In this document: positions 1 to 7,817 of the stretch, one piece after another
Layout of the letters: each line of letters starts with the position of its first letter
Numbering within the stretch: position 1 is the first letter of the stretch
Source of the DNA: an uncultured Eubacteriales bacterium
GTDB lineage: Bacteria; Bacillota; Clostridia; Christensenellales; CAG-138
Direction of reading: 5' to 3'
Assembly (NCBI GenBank): GCA_900544965.1
Contig: UQXE01000020.1
Location: 1-37,952 of the forward strand
DNA length: 37,952 bases
Program-made: the position numbers and the translations under genes
Notes under the pieces: model-generated
The model's input: the letters and a program-made list of their open reading frames with translations, nothing else
Database searches by the model: none
Told to the model about the DNA's origin: nothing

Positions 1-436
1 TGAGCTTGACCCATACTATGTCCCTACAGAACATAAAACAGGCCCGAGAGGACATTTCATGGCGGTTAGATGTGGGACTATAAGAAGCGCTTGTATATTA
101 CAACCGGAGCAGTTCAGGCCTGACAGGCAAGCATTAAGTCTGAGGGAGGGGCGGGTCCGCCTGTAGTTTTAAATCCATAGCATTGAGCTTGACCCATACT
201 ATGTCCCTACAGAACATAAAACAGGCCCGAGAGGACATCTCATGGCGGTTAGATGTGGGACTGTAAGAAGCGCTTGTGTATTGCAACCGGAGCAGTTCAG
301 GCCTGACAGGCAAGTATTAGATATGAGGGAGGGGAGGGTTCACCTGTAGTTTTAAATCCATAGCATTGAGCCCGGGCCTGTATTATGTCCTTACAGGACA
401 TAATACAGGCCAAGCAGGACATTACGTGGCGGTTTT
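1..436. repeat. 183-bp tandem repeat, two full units plus a partial third
   Basis: Units begin at 1, 184 and 367 with TGAGCTTG or a variant, so the period is exactly 183 bp. Units 1 and 2 differ at roughly a dozen positions. The third matches only for its first 70 bases and then diverges. Unit 1 starts at the window edge, so the array may extend to the left. Units 1 and 2 each keep an open 35-codon frame (59-166 and 242-349) preceded by GAGAGG. Each unit also holds a hairpin site near its start, which is perfect only in unit 3. Function unknown. Confidence 0.9.
375..411. repeat. Perfect 16-bp inverted repeat (hairpin) in the third tandem unit
   Basis: Arms 375-390 (GGCCTGTATTATGTCC) and 396-411 are exactly complementary, with the 5-nt loop TTACA. 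The matching places in units 1 and 2 (about 9-44 and 192-227) keep only part of the pairing. No T-tract follows, so it is not a typical terminator. It could be a structured RNA or a mobile-element end. Confidence 0.85.
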
Positions 437-884
437 TGCAAAAGGAAGCTGCTAGGGGTTATTGTATCTGGGTACATTGTATAATCAAGGAAGATCTTAA
501 ATCGCTCTTGTCTTATAAATACGTAATTTTGTTTTATAAACACATAAATACATATTGAAATTTATAGATTATAATTTACAATTATATTGATAAGGAAACA
601 ATCCTTAAAGTATTGATAATAAAATACGATGCTAAATACAAAGCGGAGATATTGGAGGAACAAAACAGGGCCTTATAAGATTTTTAAATAAAAATATAAC
701 AATACAGCCAACAAAAATGATGAATATAAAGCAATAAACGTGTATATTACGCACTCAGCAAGAGAAATTACGATAAAAACTTTTAACAAACGATTAAATT
801 AATGCGTTAAAAAATTATGGTTATTCCCCTTAAATTACCAAACTGATATTTTTCATATGGCATAATTACCTGGAGGTGAATACA
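437..884. other. AT-rich intergenic region upstream of the first XRE gene
   Basis: About 450 bases, strongly AT-rich compared with the GC-richer repeats on its left. No open frame or RNA gene was recognised. It must contain the promoter of the gene at 885, but no -35/-10 pair stood out clearly. Confidence 0.6.
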
Positions 885-1136
885 ATGTATGTACGAATTA
901 GAGCTCTTCGAGAAGACCGTGACCTTAGTCAGAGCGAGGTAGCAAAATACCTAAATGTTCATCAGACGACCTACTCTGATTACGAGTTAGGCAATATTGA
1001 AGTCCCAGTATCCATTCTTATAAAGCTGGCGGACTTTTATAATACTAACATAGAATACCTAGTTGGAAGAACAGCCATTACCACCTCGATTAAAGACAAC
1101 AACCGTTCCCGTAGACATCGGAATACAAAAAATTAA
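885..1136 (+). CDS. Small XRE-family HTH transcriptional regulator
   Basis: An 83-residue cytoplasmic DNA-binding protein that is little more than one helix-turn-helix. The HTH spans about residues 5-60, with the segment LSQSEVAKYLNVHQTTYSDY followed by the usual E-x-G and IKLADFYN features of phage-repressor-like domains. The start was set at ATG 885 because GGAGGTG lies at 872-878; the GTG at 876 is part of that ribosome site. The C-terminal tail is basic. It is a clear paralogue of the minus-strand gene at 1728-1958, and a third XRE gene follows at once. Its target is unknown. Small XRE genes of this type often repress their own promoter or control a neighbour. Confidence 0.85.
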   Translation: MYVRIRALREDRDLSQSEVAKYLNVHQTTYSDYELGNIEVPVSILIKLADFYNTNIEYLVGRTAITTSIKDNNRSRRHRNTKN

Positions 1137-1165
1137 AGTACCGTTAAAGCTTGAACGGAATCAAT

Positions 1166-1453
1166 ATGCTTAAATCAATGCGGCTCAGGCATCATCTTAC
1201 ACAGGAACAGCTCGCAAACCTTCTGTCCATACCGGTATCGACCTACAGGGGCTATGAAAGCGGGAGGCGGGCCGTACCCGTAAAAACGCTGGCGATGCTG
1301 GCTGACCTGTACGGCACCACAATAACATATCTTGCAGGGCTTACCGACTGCCCCGAGCCGCTGCCAATAAGCCCGCGCTATATTCCCCCCGGAAGGAACG
1401 CCCTCCCCTCCGGACGGGATGGCGGCGCGGACGGGGAAGCCGGCCCTGGTTAG
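1166..1453 (+). CDS. XRE-family HTH regulator with a GC-rich, low-complexity tail
   Basis: About 95 residues. Residues 1-60 form a Cro/CI-type HTH (LTQEQLANLLSIPVSTYRGY, then a Y-E-S-G turn and a LADLYGTT helix). The rest is a Pro/Gly/Arg-rich tail that looks disordered and is encoded by much GC-richer DNA than the HTH. The HTH part resembles its neighbours at 885 and 1728. The start at ATG 1166 fits the HTH N-terminus, but the ribosome site is weak. A TTG at 1151 is an alternative giving five extra residues. It lies 29 bp after the preceding gene and may be co-transcribed with it. The tail may be a read-through into unrelated DNA after loss of the original end. Confidence 0.7.
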   Translation: MLKSMRLRHHLTQEQLANLLSIPVSTYRGYESGRRAVPVKTLAMLADLYGTTITYLAGLTDCPEPLPISPRYIPPGRNALPSGRDGGADGEAGPG

Positions 1454-1462
1454 GGATACAAT

Positions 1463-1489
1463 GGGCGCCGGCGGCCTCCTCCGGCGCCC
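1463..1489 (+). terminator. GC-rich hairpin after the second XRE gene, possible terminator
   Basis: GGGCGCCGG (1463-1471) pairs with CCGGCGCCC (1481-1489) over a 9-nt loop, 10 bases after the stop codon. No T-tract follows, so termination is uncertain. Confidence 0.4.
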
Positions 1490-1620
1490 GCAGGGCCTGG
1501 CCGGTTCCTCCTATAGGGCTTAGAGCAGGGGTTTTATATAGATGGGCATGTCCGCCGGACGCAAAAAAACGCGGCGCAGCGTAAAGCGCGTCCGACCACG
1601 GTCCTCGTTTCAGGACAGAA

Positions 1621-1667
1621 AAGCCCGGGGCTTCCTTTAAAAATGTAGGGGTTATAAAAGGAAGCCC
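1621..1667. repeat. Overlapping alternative inverted repeats
   Basis: GGGCTTCCTTT (1628-1638) pairs with AAAGGAAGCCC (1657-1667). The first arm can instead pair its GGGCTT with the AAGCCC just before it (1621-1626). Such mutually exclusive hairpins are typical of attenuators, but no leader peptide or regulated gene is evident. It lies downstream of the minus-strand XRE gene. Confidence 0.5.
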
Positions 1668-1727
1668 ATTAAGGCTTGATTGACAATATAGCAGCGCCGG
1701 ATACGGCCTGCTTATGAGTACAAAAAG

Positions 1728-1958
1728 TCAGGACCTGTCCTCTCTTCGTACGTACGGCCGCATCTCATCGGTAAGGCCGAGAAGATAGTCCACACTTGTA
1801 TTGTAGAAATCCGATAGTTTTATCAATACATAGGTGGGAATATCATTCTCGCCCGTCTCGTACTTAGAGTAGCCTGTCTGCGACATGCCCAGCATCTTAG
1901 CCACCTGTGTTTGGGTAAGATCATTGTCTTCCCTAAAATCCCTTATTCGCCTATACAC
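1728..1958 (-). CDS. Small XRE-family HTH transcriptional regulator
   Basis: A 76-residue single-domain HTH protein (residues about 4-62; LTQTQVAKMLGMSQTGYSKY, then E-T-G-E and an IKLSDFYNTSVDYLLG helix typical of the family). It starts at a GTG (1956-1958) with GAGGG about 8 bases upstream on the minus strand. It is very similar to the plus-strand gene at 885, with shared RIR-x-x-RED and DFYNT blocks, so the two arose by duplication or belong to one locus. It is convergent with the other two XRE genes. No phage structural or integrase gene lies near, so a prophage repressor role is possible but unsupported. Confidence 0.85.
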   Translation of the reverse strand: MYRRIRDFREDNDLTQTQVAKMLGMSQTGYSKYETGENDIPTYVLIKLSDFYNTSVDYLLGLTDEMRPYVRREDRS

Positions 1959-2229
1959 GGTAATCCCTCAAAAAAATAATAATACATTTAATGGTAAACT
2001 TACGCATCAAACCTGTATTAGGTTATGATTTTTGCGTGTTTTATAATCGTCCGGCGGATACCGCTGATAAACGAAGTAATTGGACAGCTCCGCCTGTATA
2101 AACCAGGGCGGGACCGCTCCGTCCGGCATGCGCGCCGCGGGCACAGGCATCCGGCCCGCGGCTGCGTTGCGGCATGGATGTCGCTGTCGGGGAATACCTT
2201 TGTAGCACCTTGAAGAGGAGGTTAATATA

Positions 2230-2304
2230 TTGGCGATTTTAATCTTGATCTACAACCTGTTTCAGGTTACAATTAATATTGCAAGGCGTGAAAATATTGC
2301 CTGA
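2230..2304 (+). CDS. Possible 24-residue hydrophobic peptide
   Basis: A TTG start at 2230 lies 8 bases after a very strong Shine-Dalgarno GAGGAGG (2215-2221) and opens a 24-codon frame ending at TGA 2302-2304. The N-terminal half (MAILILIYNLFQ) is hydrophobic and the end is basic (ARRENIA). An inverted repeat, GTTTCAGG (2259-2266) and CCTGAAAC (2300-2307), spans its 3' half. It could be a small membrane peptide or type I toxin-like gene, or the first codons of a gene whose body has been lost. No family recognised. Confidence 0.25.
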   Translation: MAILILIYNLFQVTINIARRENIA

Positions 2305-2452
2305 AACCTTGGTATTATGTCTAAAATCGGTTTTAAAAGGGTTCGGGTGCGGCTGAGAGCGGGGAAGGCATGGGAGTTTCCGGCTCCGGCCGGCAAACGC
2401 CCTTTATACCATACTGGTTAAGGCCGCTTTATGCCGCCGCCCTAAGCCCCCT

Positions 2453-2803
2453 TCAGCCTGTAAGCGGACGGTTCACCGCTGTGGACCGTGTGGCCGGCGG
2501 GCAAATCGCGCAATACCACTGATAATCGTCCGGAAGGCGCGCCGGATTCCTCCAGCGGCGCATACCGCATTGGCATATATCATCTTCACCCAGATCAAGG
2601 GCGGCGGCTTTATATAACGGGGTCCGGGCATTGCCCTTTAGGGCTTGCCACCGCATAGCGGCTTTGGTCCGCGGGGCGGGGTAAAGCCTGTATGGGCACG
2701 GCCGGTTTATCGGTTTATTCGGGCTGTACTTCCAAGCGGAGGTACGAGCTGGTGGTAAAAATCCCGACCGCGCAAATTGGGAAATCTCCGTCAGCCCATT
2801 CAT
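2453..2803 (-). pseudogene. Possible remnant gene with a zinc-ribbon-like Cys pattern
   Basis: An open minus-strand frame of 116 codons. Near its end it carries C-x-C (ICQCGMRRW) and, about 20 residues on, C-x-x-C (WYCAICPP), a spacing compatible with a small zinc ribbon. The rest is Pro/Arg-rich and unlike any family I know. There is no Shine-Dalgarno before the ATG. I read it as a possible fragment of a former gene. A chance open frame in GC-rich DNA is about equally likely. Confidence 0.2.
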
Positions 2804-3543
2804 GGTGAGTAAAACCGCACCGGACCCCTTTATTATTGCACAGTCTAGCGTTCCCTCAGAGCGGGAAAACCCGATAGCGCATCGGCTAGAGGCCGCGAAC
2901 AGCCGTTCAGGCCGTCTGGCTGGACGAGGACGGCTGATTTTAACCCGCTGATAGGTCTTGTGCGTCCTGTTTTGTCGGATTGCTCAGGGGCGGGGGATAA
3001 GCTGGAGATGTGAGGGAACCGTAATGAGGATGCTAACCCTTGCCCAAATGTAAGGCGGGAGAGGGCGGCTTTGTATGTCGGGTAAATATTTATGTGGAAC
3101 AGAGCCGGCGGCATGATTATGATAACGCCGTATAGATTATGAACTGAGAACTGAAGGAGATACGGTCAGCATACCAGCGCAGAATGGAAACAAAGGGCGC
3201 GCGGCCGTAAAGCGTTAGGCTATCATCCGTTTCAGCGCAATGCCGCCGGCGCGCGTTAGGGGCGGCGGGCTGCCTGAGGCAGGGAACGCGCGCGCTTTAA
3301 CGCTCAAAGGGTCCGTAACAGCGCCGGACCCCATGTTTTAAGTATGGATTGTAAGGCGGGATAATCAGCAGGGCTCCTCAATCGCGTAGAGGAATACTTC
3401 GTTAAACCGCTCAAGCCCGTCATAGAAGACGCCGTGGCCGCTGTTCTGAAGGGTGTACGGATTTGAGCCCTTTATTCCCTGATGCTGGGCGTTTGCCAGG
3501 CTGTTTGACGCTGGCACGTACACGGCGGCCAGGTCCTGCGCCG

Positions 3544-3600
3544 GATTTAAAGCCGAGGGCTGCGTACCCTGACAATACCAGGGTTTTTTGACAGTCTGAG
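3544..3600. repeat. 57-bp dispersed repeat, copy A
   Basis: The last 29 bases (3572-3600, containing CCAGGGTT and TTTGACAGTCTGA) match 7846-7874 at 26 of 29 positions. Both copies are preceded at the same distance by ATTTAAAG. See copy B at 7818-7874. Confidence 0.7.
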
Positions 3601-3809
3601 AACATGTCTGCATGCGCTCTCCACACAGATTATTCACATGATCATAATATGAAACCCTTTTTTATATGGTGACAGGCCGAATCGGGACGGGGTTACTCAG
3701 AAACAGGAAGTCCCGCTCTGGGGCGTGCCGGTTAAAAACGGCTCCGCACCGCCATGTAAGGGAGTTGCGCAGCGGCGCGGAGCCGTAAAAAGTCTGCAAA
3801 GCCGCTTCC

Positions 3810-4001
3810 TCAGCTCTTTCGCTGGTCGGCTATATAGAGAATGGACATGAGCAGCACGAGCAGGGAAAAAACTATCATTATCACCTTTGTCCCCTGATTG
3901 TTGATAAAGGCCATGGCCGAGTTTACCTGGTCTGTTATCAGGAACACAAGCATCACGACAGAAAGTATAATACAAAAGTGGGGAAGTATTTTTTTTAACA
4001 T
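3810..4001 (-). CDS. Small two-helix membrane protein downstream of the NAGPA gene
   Basis: A 63-residue protein with two clear hydrophobic helices, about residues 7-23 (PHFCIILSVVMLVFLIT) and 41-58 (VIMIVFSLLVLLMSILYIA). A short polar loop separates them, and the tail is charged (DQRKS). The ATG at 3999-4001 follows a strong AGGAGG that overlaps the stop codon of the upstream gene at 4012, so the two are translationally coupled in one operon. A longer frame in the same phase runs antisense-like through the glycosidase gene and should be ignored. No family recognised. The coupling suggests it works in the membrane with the exported glycosidase. Confidence 0.75.
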   Translation of the reverse strand: MLKKILPHFCIILSVVMLVFLITDQVNSAMAFINNQGTKVIMIVFSLLVLLMSILYIADQRKS

Positions 4002-4011
4002 TAAAAGCCTC

Positions 4012-5088
4012 CTAATCCATTCCAACGTATATGATGTCCGTTGCGTCGCGTTCGCCGGAAGGCGTGGAGTATATCTTTCCGTCCACCGCCATCGCCGAGG
4101 TGTCGCCGCCGTCGAGGTTGTAGGCGGTAACGCAGCCAAGGTCATAGAAAAGCTTCGAAAGCTCCTCAAGCGACATGCCCGAGGAGTCGCCGCGGCCATC
4201 CACGGCAATAAATACGTAATGCCCGGGTTCTATCATGCCAATGGCGCTTCTGGGGTTTACCCTCATCACGTCGCTGTTGAATTGGGTCATCGGCTTTCCA
4301 TTATCCAGAAGCATAGGCCCAAACGACCATACCTGCCACGCGCCCTTTTCCTTTATGCTTGATATATCAAACTGGGCCTGAGGTATGGTTTCGAGCGTCC
4401 CGTCATAGTTGAGCACGCATACGTCGCGGTATACCGTGTCGCGGTAAAGCGTGCCGTTTCTAACTACAACGCCTTCGCGGTGCGCGGTGCACTGGTCGCC
4501 GTTTATCGCTACAAAGGCGTTTACAGAAGCGCCGATTTCATTGACAGGGGCCCTGTTCTTCCAGCTTGAGCCGTATTCGCCGCCCGCCATAGCGGTCTTT
4601 ATGAATTTTACGTCCGTAACATAGATATCCGCTATGTGGTAAACGGCGCTGCCCGCGTTTCGGGTTTCAATGGTCACGTTTACGTTTTCGCTTTTATAGG
4701 TGGTAGCGGTCTTTATGGGCGCTTCGCCGGCGTTCAGGAACTTTCCCGCGAAGTTGCCCGCGGCTTCGTCGGTCGGCACAGGACTGGCGGATGGACTCGC
4801 GCCGCTTGGCGTGGGGTCCGCCGCGTTTATTGAGGACGGGGCAGTGGTGCTTTGAGGAAGCTCTATGGGGTCGTCATGCCTGTATATGGGGTTTACATGG
4901 TGAAAGTAGGAAAATACGCACAGAAAAAGCCCGATTGCGATGGTGTCCGCGAATACCATTAGCCATATGGGCGTATGCCTGCGCCGGTTTTTCTTTGATG
5001 GCCCGCGTCCGCTTTTATCAAGTCCGCCGTAGCCGTTTTGGGCGCCGCGCTTCCAATCCTGGCGCTGATTGCTGCTGAAATCATTCAT
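4012..5088 (-). CDS. Membrane-anchored phosphodiester glycosidase family protein (NAGPA/DUF2233)
   Basis: 358 residues. A polar, basic N-terminus (to about residue 40) is followed by one membrane helix (about 41-63, IWLMVFADTIAIGLFLCVF). A Pro/Ser-rich spacer follows, then a C-terminal NAGPA domain (about 165-357) placed outside the cell. Family landmarks are AFVAINGDQC, SFGPMLLDNGKP, NPRSAIGM, FIAVDGRGDSSGMSLEEL and the YNLDGGDTSAM block. The family cleaves N-acetylglucosamine phosphodiester or related sugar-phosphate links and is common in envelope and exopolysaccharide loci of Firmicutes; the substrate here is unknown. The first gene of a two-gene operon with the small membrane protein at 3810. 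The start fits the cytoplasmic N-terminus; the ribosome site (GAGGTAAAAT before ATG) is close but usable. Confidence 0.9.
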   Translation of the reverse strand: MNDFSSNQRQDWKRGAQNGYGGLDKSGRGPSKKNRRRHTPIWLMVFADTIAIGLFLCVFSYFHHVNPIYRHDDPIELPQSTTAPSSINAADPTPSGASPSASPVPTDEAAGNFAGKFLNAGEAPIKTATTYKSENVNVTIETRNAGSAVYHIADIYVTDVKFIKTAMAGGEYGSSWKNRAPVNEIGASVNAFVAINGDQCTAHREGVVVRNGTLYRDTVYRDVCVLNYDGTLETIPQAQFDISSIKEKGAWQVWSFGPMLLDNGKPMTQFNSDVMRVNPRSAIGMIEPGHYVFIAVDGRGDSSGMSLEELSKLFYDLGCVTAYNLDGGDTSAMAVDGKIYSTPSGERDATDIIYVGMD

Positions 5089-5326
5089 ATTTTACCTCAC
5101 TAAAAGCAAAGTGTTGCTGCACATTGGATTATAGCATAACCGGCGCGCTAGTTGTTCCATGCGGCGAAAATTTACCATTTAGTTCATAAATCGATTGATT
5201 CTAAGGCTTTGCCTCCGACGCATGGGAAACGGTTTGCCAAGTGCTGTACAGCGCTTAGCGAGCTTAACCCGCAAAACACAGCCTTCGGCTGCAAGCAGCT
5301 ATCAGGCTGTGCTTTGCTCTCAAGGT

Positions 5327-5361
5327 ATCAAAAATCACCGTACATGCCGGTGATTTTTGAT
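5327..5361 (-). terminator. 14-bp hairpin, terminator of the SipL-like gene
   Basis: ATCAAAAATCACCG (5327-5340) pairs perfectly with 5348-5361 over a 7-nt loop. On the minus strand the arm ends in a run of T, about 90 bases after the stop of the gene at 5450. It should work on the minus strand and perhaps on both. Confidence 0.65.
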
Positions 5362-5377
5362 GGATTGTAAACCGGAG

Positions 5378-5412
5378 GCAAAAACCGCAAAGAACGAAAC
5401 CTCACGGTTTTG
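5378..5412 (-). repeat. Dispersed repeat, short copy 1 of the AAAACCGTGAGG family
   Basis: On the minus strand this reads AAAACCGTGAGG, TTTCGTTCTTTGCGG, TTTTTGCC. It matches copies at 7750-7790 and 36511-36546. Only the first 35 bases of the longer element are present here. Confidence 0.7.
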
Positions 5413-5449
5413 CCCCAGCCTGCGCTGTCAATAATGACTTACGGTTACA

Positions 5450-6931
5450 TTAGACCAGCAGCACAAGCCGCTGCCCGGGCGTTATTGTGTCCTTGAGCTG
5501 CGGGTTGGCCTCCCTGAGCGACTCCCTGCTGATATTGAATCGCTTCGCGATATCATAGAGCGTTTCGCCTTCCTCGGCAAAGCAGATTATTATTCCCTTG
5601 GGGGCGTCCGGCGGAGCGCATTCCTCAATTCCGGTTACGACCTCAGCTTCATACGCGCGGTAAACCTCCGCGTCGATATACAGGGTATAGTTTACATCCG
5701 CCGCGTGGCCTGTTCCGCCGCCGATGGAGGCTGTGCATCTTACGTTTGCGTCGGCGTCGCACATGGCCGTGCATTCGGCGTCCATCTGGGCAAAGAAAGG
5801 TATATCCTCAGTAAACGAATACAGCGTGCCGCCATCGGTCTGATAGATTATCCTTGTAAAGAGTATGCCCTCAACGTCAAGCTTGCCGTCGCCGCAGGAG
5901 CACGACGTTACCATGGGGCGCGCGGACGAATACAGCGGCCTGTATATGTCGGGCAGACCCTGGGGTACCTCCACGCTTTCGCGCAGCGTCTGCTTGCCCG
6001 AGGCTCCAGGCCCCTGAAGCATAAACCGTACCCGCTGCGTGGCTGGCCTGAACGGAAGCGATGGGGAATAAGCGTCCAGCGTAAGCGTTACCGACGACCG
6101 CTGCGGGGTGAATAATTCTACGTTTATAATGGACTCAACGGATAGTATGCCGAATTCAGCGCCAACGGTCCTGACCGATATGCTTTGAACCGACACCCTG
6201 CCGGAGGGCATCATGGATGCCGACTCGATTGCCACCAGCTCCTCAAAGGGTATATGCTGCACGACCTGGCTCAGCCTGCCGCCGCTGTCCACGCAGAGCG
6301 CACTTACCGTAAGCGTTCCCGATACGCATGCGTCGCCGTTTTCCAGCTCTATACTGCGTATCATAGCTTCGCCGGATGCTGTCAAAACGGCGTTTATGCC
6401 GGCCGCGGCTATATCCTCCCTTACGCGGATCAGTCCCCCGCCGGCGTCTGCGCGGCGCGTGTATTCCACCCGCTCGGTCTTCATCTCCAGGTCCCCAACG
6501 CCGGACAGGCCGGCCATTACGCGCATCGGTACGGGGTCTTCAAGGCGGCAGGAAATGTCGGCGACCGCTTCCAGGGCTATCTGGCTGCTGTTGGGCGTGG
6601 CGTTCAGCGTCTGGACTACAGCGGTCAGGTTTGCGCGCATTCCAGGCTTTGCCTCTTCTATCGCCAGCGAATGCTTGAACGGCGCGCTGGATGTAAACGC
6701 GTATACGTTTGCGTCGCCGTCCGTGCATATAAATTCCACATGGACCGCGCCTTCAATGTTTACATGCCCGGGCACCACCTCGAACGAAGTAAGGTCAACG
6801 GAGCCCTGCGCATCCAGTACGCTGGCTATATTCCGTCCCTCGGGAGCTGGCACGTTGCCCTCGGCCAGCGCCTGCGACACGCTTCCTCCAGCTATCCTGT
6901 CTATCGATATCTCATTCCATATTAACTCCAT
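5450..6931 (-). CDS. sipL: SipL-like spore coat assembly protein (DUF3794/SPOCS repeats plus LysM)
   Basis: 493 residues, cytoplasmic in the mother cell by analogy. Three SPOCS/DUF3794-type beta-rich segments can be followed (roughly 35-150, 170-285 and 300-430). A C-terminal LysM closes the protein (about 446-493, ending with ETLYDIAKRFNISRESLREA and ITPGQRLVLLV). In Clostridioides difficile, SipL has this architecture and length and binds the ATPase SpoIVA to build the coat around the forespore; LysM mediates the contact. The ATG at 6931 has GGAGG at 6941-6945. It appears monocistronic, ends at the 5327 hairpin and lacks other sporulation neighbours here. A generic DUF3794/LysM protein is the alternative. 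Its presence argues that the organism makes endospores. Confidence 0.8.
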   Translation of the reverse strand: MELIWNEISIDRIAGGSVSQALAEGNVPAPEGRNIASVLDAQGSVDLTSFEVVPGHVNIEGAVHVEFICTDGDANVYAFTSSAPFKHSLAIEEAKPGMRANLTAVVQTLNATPNSSQIALEAVADISCRLEDPVPMRVMAGLSGVGDLEMKTERVEYTRRADAGGGLIRVREDIAAAGINAVLTASGEAMIRSIELENGDACVSGTLTVSALCVDSGGRLSQVVQHIPFEELVAIESASMMPSGRVSVQSISVRTVGAEFGILSVESIINVELFTPQRSSVTLTLDAYSPSLPFRPATQRVRFMLQGPGASGKQTLRESVEVPQGLPDIYRPLYSSARPMVTSCSCGDGKLDVEGILFTRIIYQTDGGTLYSFTEDIPFFAQMDAECTAMCDADANVRCTASIGGGTGHAADVNYTLYIDAEVYRAYEAEVVTGIEECAPPDAPKGIIICFAEEGETLYDIAKRFNISRESLREANPQLKDTITPGQRLVLLV

Positions 6932-7227
6932 ATGCGTTGTCCTCCGCTATGATGATGATAATGTATATGTAAGAAAATCGGAATGCAGAATGCATTGATT
7001 CAATGAAAAATTAAAGTTATGGGAAAAATTCGGCATATTCGATGGATTGGCCGGCGTGCCTTCTGAGCTGCATATTAATTCGAATAGGCATAATTTGTAA
7101 ACGGAAAAAAACATGCCGGATTAAGTAATTAAGGCATACTGAAATCGGGCTGAAAAATATAAAATCAATGAAAATATAAGAAAACGCCGCGCTGGCCGCT
7201 TTATACTATTGCCGGGGCGGCCAGGTT

Positions 7228-7638
7228 TCAGGACGCTGGATTAACAAAAGCTGACGCGGTCTTTTCCGGCTTAATGCCGGAGCAAAGGCCGTACCACTCG
7301 CATGTCCCGCATACCAGGCCGAGACGGCCTGGTTTTATAATTTCGTCATAAGCGCGGTTTAGAAGTATTCCGTAGGGGAGATCCATTCCATATTCAAAGC
7401 CGCAGAGTTCCTGGCATCGGGTGTCAAAGCCGCCTGGTTTATCGCCAAAGGAGCAGGCGGAGCCAAGATTATGGGGGCACGCTCCGCATATGTCGTCTGG
7501 GCCGGATATAAGCCGCACATTGGAGTTTGGATGCAGCCGCGCCTTGACATTGGCCATATTTTTGGCAAATCCGTCATTGTAGCCCTTGCCGATAAAGTGC
7601 ATCAGGCAAAGAAGGTGGTGTGGACGAAGTACGGTCAT
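7228..7638 (-). CDS. DUF1284 family cysteine-rich protein
   Basis: 136 residues, probably cytoplasmic. It begins with the family signature LRPHHLLCLMHFIGKGY and carries nine cysteines (11, 51, 54, 62, 75, 79, 110, 113, 119), including C-x-x-C at 51/54 and 110/113. Such a set could hold iron-sulfur or zinc, and the family's biochemical role is not known to me. The ATG at 7638 follows GGGAGG. It appears monocistronic, with about 300 bases without genes downstream and a repeat element directly upstream. Length and start agree with the family. Confidence 0.85.
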   Translation of the reverse strand: MTVLRPHHLLCLMHFIGKGYNDGFAKNMANVKARLHPNSNVRLISGPDDICGACPHNLGSACSFGDKPGGFDTRCQELCGFEYGMDLPYGILLNRAYDEIIKPGRLGLVCGTCEWYGLCSGIKPEKTASAFVNPAS

Positions 7639-7677
7639 CGGGGCCTCCCGCTGTTGAGTATATTAAAATTCTCTAGC

Positions 7678-7790
7678 ATGTTAAAAAAGCGCAGCAGACG
7701 CTTTTTTGAGGTTGCGGATTTTGCCTCCCGCCCTTCGGGCGCCAGAGCGGCAAAACCCGCAAAGAATAAAACCCTCACGGTTTTCATCCG
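7678..7790 (-). repeat. About 110-bp dispersed repeat element, long copy
   Basis: Read on the minus strand, it starts with AAAACCGTGAGGGTTTTATT, continues through TTCTTTGCGGGTTTTGCC and a CCCGAAGGGCGGGAGGC block, and ends in the hairpin at 7683-7707. The copy at 36445-36546 aligns along its length and lies on the same strand; a short copy is at 5378. It carries an open frame (MKTVRVLFFAG...), but conservation is at DNA level and includes the hairpin, so a REP- or MITE-like element is more likely than a gene. Confidence 0.75.
7683..7707. terminator. AAAAAAGCG/CGCTTTTTT hairpin inside the repeat
   Basis: A 9-bp perfect stem, 7683-7691 with 7699-7707, around a 7-nt loop, with T-runs on both strands. 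It has the shape of a bidirectional terminator, but it lies upstream of the DUF1284 gene rather than downstream, so it belongs to the repeat element. Confidence 0.6.
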
Positions 7791-7817
7791 GCTCTTACGC
7801 GCATGTCGTCAGAGCCT

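Larger units (their letters stand above)
1959..3809. other. 1.85-kb stretch without a convincing gene
   Basis: Upstream of the minus-strand XRE gene the DNA is AT-rich for about 100 bases, then GC-rich. Several frames of 60-116 codons are open on the minus strand, but none has a good ribosome site and a recognisable domain. The features that could be supported are listed separately: a possible 24-codon peptide at 2230, a Cys-containing frame at 2453-2803 and a repeat copy at 3544-3600. The region has the look of decayed genes. Confidence 0.5.

Noticed and set aside
2025..2213. 62-codon frame upstream of the 24-codon peptide
   Set aside because: Arg/Gly-rich reading of GC-rich DNA, no domain and no good ribosome site.
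3365..3637. 90-codon minus-strand frame
   Set aside because: It runs through a dispersed repeat, lacks a ribosome site and matches no family I know.
6185..6998. 246- and 261-codon plus-strand frames opposite the SipL-like gene
   Set aside because: Antisense shadows; the minus-strand frame has family domains and a ribosome site.
7683..7707. Terminator of the DUF1284 gene
   Set aside because: It is upstream of that gene's start; it belongs to the repeat element.
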